Source of the DNA: Muribaculaceae bacterium
Lineage (GTDB): Bacteria > Bacteroidota > Bacteroidia > Bacteroidales > Muribaculaceae
Length of the DNA stretch: 47,538 nt
Direction of reading: 5' to 3'
Assembly: GCA_029055345.1 (NCBI GenBank)
Contig: JAIDDJ010000051.1
Coordinates: forward strand, 1 to 47,538
A program made the position numbers and the translations under genes. A model generated the notes under the pieces. That model ran no database searches. It was not told the origin of the DNA and saw nothing but the letters and a program-made list of their open reading frames with translations. The first letter of the stretch is position 1, and every line of letters starts with the position of its first letter. Below are positions 43,359-47,538 of the stretch, in pieces.

Positions 43359-43757
43359 ATGGAGACAGATAAGGAAAAGATAATCTATGAGTTTTGCTTG
43401 TTGCGCTATGTTCCGGATATCGAACGGGGCGAGTTTATTAATGTCGGTCTTCTAATGATGTGCAAACGCCATAAATGGCTTCGGACAGGGATAAGGCTTG
43501 TTCCGGAACGCATAGAGCGGCTTTCGGGGAGAGTTGACTTGAACCTGCTTGAACGGCAGTTAGGCGTCTTTAAAAAAAGAGATGTTCCGGCCAAGGATTT
43601 ACCGGTAGAGGAAAAATACAGATGGATGGCAGCTGTGAAAAGCGCAATAATCCAGACCTCTCCCTCACATCCAGGAATCCTCTATACAACACCGGACTCT
43701 GCGAGAGAGGCATTGGAGAACAAGTTCGACAGTCTTTTCAATCGTCTTGTCGAATAA
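43359..43757 (+). CDS. DUF3037 domain-containing protein
   Basis: This 132-residue soluble protein has the DUF3037 core YEFCLLRYVPDIERGEFINVGLLM near the N-terminus, followed by RTGIRLVPERIERL and a helical C-terminal half. It has no signal peptide, membrane segment or DNA-binding motif. It begins 5 bp after the HipA-like kinase and is most probably its functional partner, as a substrate, regulator or antitoxin-like factor; that role is inference. Confidence 0.85.
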   Translation: METDKEKIIYEFCLLRYVPDIERGEFINVGLLMMCKRHKWLRTGIRLVPERIERLSGRVDLNLLERQLGVFKKRDVPAKDLPVEEKYRWMAAVKSAIIQTSPSHPGILYTTPDSAREALENKFDSLFNRLVE

Positions 43758-43825
43758 CCGGAAGTTGAAGGCCGATATCAATCAAAAATGGAAATTTAAT
43801 AACTGAAAATAAATATAATAAAGTA

Positions 43826-44281
43826 ATGAAGACTTTTAAATTGACAATGGCAGTTCTTGCATTTATGTGCATCGGAGCCTTATCATCATGCAATAAAGAT
43901 GACAATGGACCAAAAGAACCGATCGATATACCCACCGGTGGTGAAATCACTCATGCCTCAATTATGGGCACTTGGGAACATATGGGGCAAGAACCCTATT
44001 CAGATACCTACATTCAGGAAATCACTTTTGGCGCTAATGACGAAATGTTAGGGCGTTTCAAAGAGAGAGGAGAAAATAATTATTCAAATTTCAGTGGTGA
44101 ATATCGTCTTGAGAATAATGACCTCATTTTGCATGTGAAATGGTCAGATGATACCCGGGAGTCGTGGGTGCTCACCATTCTTGCCATAAATGATGATTCA
44201 GCAACCTTTGAAATGCAACAAGGGAGCAGGACAGCCGTGATGTACTTCAAACGCAAACAGAGCCTGCAACCTGCGAATTAA
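43826..44281 (+). CDS. Lipocalin-like lipoprotein
   Basis: This 151-residue predicted lipoprotein has signal MKTFKLTMAVLAFMCIGA, lipobox LSSC with Cys22, an acidic/proline linker, then a beta-rich domain starting IMGTWEHMGQEPY and ending TAVMYFKRK. The GTW start, alternating strands and FSGEYRLENNDLIL segment fit the lipocalin-like fold common in Bacteroidales lipoproteins. Its layout parallels the protein at 11321-11743. The 68-bp gap after DUF3037 has no TAnnTTTG. The ligand is unknown. Confidence 0.75.
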   Translation: MKTFKLTMAVLAFMCIGALSSCNKDDNGPKEPIDIPTGGEITHASIMGTWEHMGQEPYSDTYIQEITFGANDEMLGRFKERGENNYSNFSGEYRLENNDLILHVKWSDDTRESWVLTILAINDDSATFEMQQGSRTAVMYFKRKQSLQPAN

Positions 44282-44411
44282 TGGTTTCTATCCTGCATTA
44301 AAGGGATGAAATAATTCCCCATTATAACCGTTTATAGATTAATAATAAGATAATTTATCGATAACAATAATAACCTAAAATCAATAACCTTTATCATTGC
44401 CTTACAGCAGT

Positions 44412-46244
44412 ATGAAAAAAATTTTCACCCTTCTGGCGCTTGCATTCAGCAGCATAGCAAGCGTATTTGCCGGTGGACCTTCCGGCACACTTCCTGTGAT
44501 CTATATAAACATAGAGAATGGAGCGGAAGTGACATCAAAAGAGACCTACCTGAACGCCAATTATTGGCTTGATCCGAAAGGAGACCAGGATGTGGCGCCA
44601 ATAGGTTCGCAATCCGCACCATTGACTATGAAAATCAAAGGGCGTGGTAATTACACATTTACCGGATTTGATAAAAAGCCATATCGACTGAAACTTGAAA
44701 AGAAGCAGCCACTACTTGGTCTTGAATCGAGCAAGCATTTCGGACTACTCGCGCATGCGGACGATACACGCGGATTTCTTCGCAATACAATGGGATTTGA
44801 GGTTTCTAAAGGACTCGGACTTCCCTGGACACCGGAACAGCGTCCTATTGAGGTGGTAATCAACGGTTCGTACCGCGGCCTATATTTCCTTGTCGAACTT
44901 ATCCGAATCGATAAAAAGCGTGTGAATATCACTGCTTGGGAAGAAGAGGATGCAGACGGCAATCCGTTGGCCAAATGGATTGAGGGAGGCACTTTGATTG
45001 AAATAGACAATTACGATGAGGATGGTCAGGTTCAACTTACCGATGGTGATGGTGAAATCATGCGCATCACATATGACAAGAGCGTCGACCCCGGATTCGA
45101 ACCGGATGGCTACCGCAATTGGCTCAAGGGTCAATTCCAGACAATGAATGACCTGATATTCGGAGATAAGAATTCAGATGAAATATGGAATTATATCGAT
45201 ATCGATGATTGTGCACGCTTCATGCTCGTTCAGGACATATTAAACAATTACGAGTCGTTCCACGGCAGCTGCTATATGCATCGCGAGAAAGGGGAAGGAG
45301 AAAAGTGGCATTTCTCACCGGTATGGGATTTCGGCAGCGCATTATTTGTAGACAGCCATCCGGAACGTCATTTCTGGCAAGATTCTTTCCATCATAATCA
45401 CTGGGCAGCACAGCTGTGGCAATTCAAAAAGCTCCAGAATAAAATGAAAGAGATATGGATCGAATATCAGGAGAACAAGATGGAATCGCTCGAACCATTT
45501 GCTAATGATTTCCTTAGTCGTATTACACAGGCTGCGGCATGCGATAAAGAACGCTGGCCACAATATGGGAACAGTAATCTAAACGGGAATAAAGCCTATT
45601 TTTCAAACTTTATCAAAGGAGCCAAACAATTTCTAAATAATACATTTAACTATACCGCACCGCTTCGGCCTACGGATTTTACAGTGCCTGATGACGAAGA
45701 CTGCGTATATCACGTATTCTTCAAACAGACCGGGAAAGCCACGGGGTGGCCATTGGTAAAAATCTTCTATTGGGACGCACCGATACATAATTTTACAGAA
45801 TGGCCCGGAAAAAATTGCGATTATGTGAAAGTAGGCGGTAAGAATTATTGGCACTATAAGATGACTTCCAATAATGAGGATGACAATTTCATGCTCATCT
45901 TCAATGATGGCAATGGTGGCGTTGGTGAACATCAGACAGACGATTTGAAAGTCCGCAAGCGTGGAGTCTACACCCTTGATATGGGAAGGCACACCGAACC
46001 ATCTGAATTTCTGGCAGTCGGCGCCGGTCCGAGCTCGATAGATGCAATCCATACAGAGGATAAATCCAATCTGAAAGTAATGTCATATAACGGACAACTG
46101 ATTATTGAGTCCGCTTTAGACACACAGCTCACATTGGGTTCTATTGACGGAACAGCGCAGCTTATATATGTAACAAAGGGAACAAATGTGTTCTCCCTCC
46201 CTAAAGGTCTTTATATAGTTGCCGGCAAAAAAATAGCTCTTTAA
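44412..46244 (+). CDS. Secreted CotH-kinase protein with starch-binding-like module
   Basis: This 610-residue exported protein has a signal peptide ending SVFA-GG at about 20. Residues about 35-400 form a CotH-kinase domain: KGRGNYTFTGFDKKPYRLKL, KHFGLLAHADDTRGFLRN, NGSYRGLYFLVE, and WHFSPVWDFGSALF with the likely catalytic Asp. Residues about 425-530 resemble a family 26 starch-binding module (VYHVFFKQ, KIFYWD, FTEWPGK, YWHYKM, LIFNDGNGG). The last 65 residues, ending VFSLPKGLYIVAGKKIAL, look like a type IX secretion sorting tail. CotH kinases phosphorylate proteins outside the cytoplasm. A TTG opens the frame at 44397, but the Met at 44412 starts the signal peptide. A perfect terminator follows. 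Confidence 0.83.
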   Translation: MKKIFTLLALAFSSIASVFAGGPSGTLPVIYINIENGAEVTSKETYLNANYWLDPKGDQDVAPIGSQSAPLTMKIKGRGNYTFTGFDKKPYRLKLEKKQPLLGLESSKHFGLLAHADDTRGFLRNTMGFEVSKGLGLPWTPEQRPIEVVINGSYRGLYFLVELIRIDKKRVNITAWEEEDADGNPLAKWIEGGTLIEIDNYDEDGQVQLTDGDGEIMRITYDKSVDPGFEPDGYRNWLKGQFQTMNDLIFGDKNSDEIWNYIDIDDCARFMLVQDILNNYESFHGSCYMHREKGEGEKWHFSPVWDFGSALFVDSHPERHFWQDSFHHNHWAAQLWQFKKLQNKMKEIWIEYQENKMESLEPFANDFLSRITQAAACDKERWPQYGNSNLNGNKAYFSNFIKGAKQFLNNTFNYTAPLRPTDFTVPDDEDCVYHVFFKQTGKATGWPLVKIFYWDAPIHNFTEWPGKNCDYVKVGGKNYWHYKMTSNNEDDNFMLIFNDGNGGVGEHQTDDLKVRKRGVYTLDMGRHTEPSEFLAVGAGPSSIDAIHTEDKSNLKVMSYNGQLIIESALDTQLTLGSIDGTAQLIYVTKGTNVFSLPKGLYIVAGKKIAL

Positions 46245-46249
46245 TTATT

Positions 46250-46300
46250 AAATTACTCAGCACTTTCGAATAATATCTATGAAAGTGCTGAGTAATTTTT
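46250..46300 (+). terminator. Perfect 18-bp-stem terminator after the CotH gene
   Basis: AAATTACTCAGCACTTTC (46250-46267) and its exact complement at 46281-46298 enclose a 13-nt loop. The stem runs into a T tract. It starts 5 bp after the CotH stop and isolates the glycosyltransferase gene downstream. Confidence 0.93.
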
Positions 46301-46390
46301 TCAATATCCATCGGTAAGGATCGAAAATCTCAGTATATCCTAATTAAATACCTTATTCTTTTGCCCTTGTCTTAAAAAACCAATGATAAT

Positions 46391-47251
46391 ATGAACGACC
46401 TGAATGTTTCAATAGTCACTCATTCAACACCGGTTGAAGAGCTGGTAAAAGCGGTGGGGTGTGTACTCAGGTCTTCGCGCGTAAACCGCATAGACATACT
46501 TGACAATAGCGGGACTGCAATAATCGAGGAATACAAAAAAAATCTATCCGGATACGAAGACAAAGTCAGAATAAAAGAAATTGATAACCGCGGGTATGGA
46601 GCGGGCCATAATATTTCGATAGAGGATAGCATAGAATCAAATGTGTGCTACCATCTTGTAATGAATTCCGATGTATGGTGGAAAGGTGATATTCTCAGTA
46701 TTTTATGTGCTGAGATGGATAGACGGCCGGAGGTCGGCCAGTTGATGCCGAAAGTGTATTATCCGGATGGAGCCCTTCAGCTGACTGCCAGGCGACTTCC
46801 TACTCCTTATGACGTATTTGCCAAACGATTCTTACCCTCCTTTATAACTAAAAATAGAATCAATAAATATCTGCTTGCGGAAGCCAACCATGATATTGAG
46901 ATAAACTCCCCTTATCTCTTAGGGAGTTTCATGCTTTTAAGAACCGATGCTCTCAAGGAGACAGGGATATTCGATGAGAGATTTTTCATGTATCCTGAAG
47001 ATATAGACCTTACAAGAAGACTGCACCGAAAATATAAGACTATTTATTATCCTGAAGTATCCATCATCCATGAGCATAGGGCGGCATCACGAAGAAATCT
47101 GAGAATGCTTTGGATACATTCTTCAAACATGATACGCTATTTCAACAAATGGGGATGGTGGATTGACCCCGAAAGACGCCGTATGAATAAGGAGCTTGAC
47201 TCCGCAATCAGAATTATCAGCAAAGATAAGCTGCCACTATCAAGAGGATAA
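46391..47251 (+). CDS. Glycosyltransferase family 2 protein
   Basis: This 286-residue cytoplasmic or peripheral GT-A glycosyltransferase is of the rhamnosyltransferase-like type (WbbL/RfbN-like). Features are the N-terminal strand LNVSIVTHSTP, RIDILDNSG, the donor-site region NRGYGAGHN, the DxD-equivalent VMNSDV (about 90-95), LLGSFMLLR, and FDERFFMYPEDIDLTRRL with the likely catalytic base. The HEHRAASRRN segment near the C-terminus is also typical. The acceptor could be lipopolysaccharide or capsule. It is flanked by the CotH terminator upstream and by non-coding sequence and tandem repeats downstream, so it stands alone here. Confidence 0.9.
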   Translation: MNDLNVSIVTHSTPVEELVKAVGCVLRSSRVNRIDILDNSGTAIIEEYKKNLSGYEDKVRIKEIDNRGYGAGHNISIEDSIESNVCYHLVMNSDVWWKGDILSILCAEMDRRPEVGQLMPKVYYPDGALQLTARRLPTPYDVFAKRFLPSFITKNRINKYLLAEANHDIEINSPYLLGSFMLLRTDALKETGIFDERFFMYPEDIDLTRRLHRKYKTIYYPEVSIIHEHRAASRRNLRMLWIHSSNMIRYFNKWGWWIDPERRRMNKELDSAIRIISKDKLPLSRG

Positions 47252-47311
47252 AACAATAATTAACTGATTATCTGATTATTCCAAGATCTATTTGCCTTCT
47301 AAATTTTGTAT

Positions 47312-47329
47312 TAATTCTTTAGAGAATTA
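47312..47329. repeat. Short AT-rich inverted repeat
   Basis: TAATTCT (47312-47318) and AGAATTA (47323-47329) form a perfect 7-bp stem with a TTAG loop, 60 bp after the glycosyltransferase stop. It could be a weak terminator. The surrounding 47252-47368 contains no coding region that I can support. Confidence 0.4.
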
Positions 47330-47368
47330 TAGAGGGGGATTCTCACCCTAAGACAAACGGGGGCGATT

Positions 47369-47455
47369 ATTAGAGCTATGGGGTAACAAATATTAGAGCT
47401 ATGGGGTAACAAATATTAGAGCTATGGGGTAACAAATATTAGAGCTATGGGGTAA
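47369..47455. repeat. 23-bp tandem repeat, three full copies plus a partial one
   Basis: Head-to-tail copies at 47369-47391, 47392-47414 and 47415-47437 are identical. The fourth (47438-47455) stops after 18 bp. The unit begins ATTAGAGCTATGGGGTAAC. There are no spacers, so this is not a CRISPR array. The 23-bp period rules out an in-frame protein repeat. It is probably a recent expansion in non-coding DNA. Confidence 0.95.
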
Positions 47456-47491
47456 TTTGAGATATTACTGTCCGCTAAACCATAATCATTG

Positions 47492-47527
47492 AGTCCAACT
47501 TCTTGAAATATAGGAGTTGGACTTAAT
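47492..47527. terminator. Hairpin at the right edge, possible terminator
   Basis: AGTCCAACT (47492-47500) and AGTTGGACT (47515-47523) form a perfect 9-bp stem with a 14-nt loop, followed on the plus strand by TAATTTT. No gene directly precedes it within 240 bp, so it may end a gene on the minus strand beyond the window, or the glycosyltransferase transcript. Confidence 0.5.
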
Positions 47528-47538
47528 TTTAGCATGGA

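Noticed and set aside
42574-43757. Classical HipAB toxin-antitoxin module
   Set aside because: The kinase is far shorter than HipA and the partner is DUF3037, with no helix-turn-helix HipB. The DNA-binding antitoxin and operator layout of hipBA are absent.
47369-47455. CRISPR array (the unit contains TTAGAGCTATG, reminiscent of a type II repeat)
   Set aside because: The 23-bp units are directly contiguous with no spacers and no cas genes are present. The resemblance is a short chance match.
1-47538. Mobile element, prophage or integrated island
   Set aside because: No transposase, integrase, recombinase, terminal inverted repeats or tRNA-flanked attachment sites were seen, and gene content is overwhelmingly housekeeping.

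Overview
This window reads as chromosomal DNA of a Bacteroidota bacterium, most likely order Bacteroidales and plausibly a Muribaculaceae-type gut commensal. The evidence is the repeated TTTG / 19-20 bp / TAnnTTTG promoter architecture typical of the phylum, mostly absent Shine-Dalgarno sequences, the rpmB-rpmG-DUF4295 cluster, DUF2807 and 'beta-barrel family' outer-membrane proteins, lipoproteins starting SSC(S/N)KD, and a C-terminal sorting-like tail on a secreted CotH protein. Family-level placement is inference. No rRNA, tRNA, CRISPR array, phage or transposase gene was seen. Most of the window is ordinary core genome; both edges carry non-coding tandem repeats (26-bp period at the left, 23-bp period at the right).

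Layout. (1) 1-5.7 kb: a tandem repeat, then an operator-controlled operon encoding an ABC ATPase, a DUF2807 ladder lipoprotein, an ABC permease, a YtrA-type GntR regulator and a plugged outer-membrane beta-barrel. It could form an inner-to-outer envelope system. (2) 5.7-11.8 kb: ftsY-rimO-menF, an M13 metallopeptidase and a small lipoprotein. (3) 11.8-17.6 kb: a minus-strand outer-membrane protein, surE with a long leader, then minus-strand prs, a cytoplasmic GH13 alpha-amylase and a patatin-like hydrolase. (4) 17.8-25.3 kb: tamB divergent from tsaD-cinA, then rpmB-rpmG-DUF4295. (5) 25.5-36.9 kb: a long same-strand run nadE, tsaC, polyprenyl-phosphate sugar transferase, ClC antiporter, fmt, menD, menB, menC, menE. 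(6) 37-41 kb: Crp-like and Fur-like regulators, convergent with an M48 metalloprotease and a RelA/SpoT homologue. (7) 41-43.8 kb: a tight DUF1846 / HipA-like kinase / DUF3037 cassette. (8) 43.8-47.3 kb: a lipocalin-like lipoprotein, a CotH-kinase protein carrying a starch-binding-like module, and a family 2 glycosyltransferase, then the right-hand repeat.

How the genes work together. menF plus menDBCE cover chorismate to o-succinylbenzoyl-CoA and its ring closure in menaquinone synthesis, except for MenH; the thioesterase and MenA are not in the window. tsaD and tsaC both serve tRNA t6A modification. cinA (NMN deamidase domain) and nadE are both NAD-metabolism enzymes. ftsY, tamB, the M48 protease and the outer-membrane barrels relate to envelope biogenesis.

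The most interesting signals are the GntR-controlled envelope operon with a perfect palindrome over its predicted transcription start, the uncharacterised DUF1846-HipA-like-DUF3037 cassette, a RelA/SpoT homologue that appears to have lost its helical domain and key synthetase residues, and the CotH / starch-binding-like fusion.
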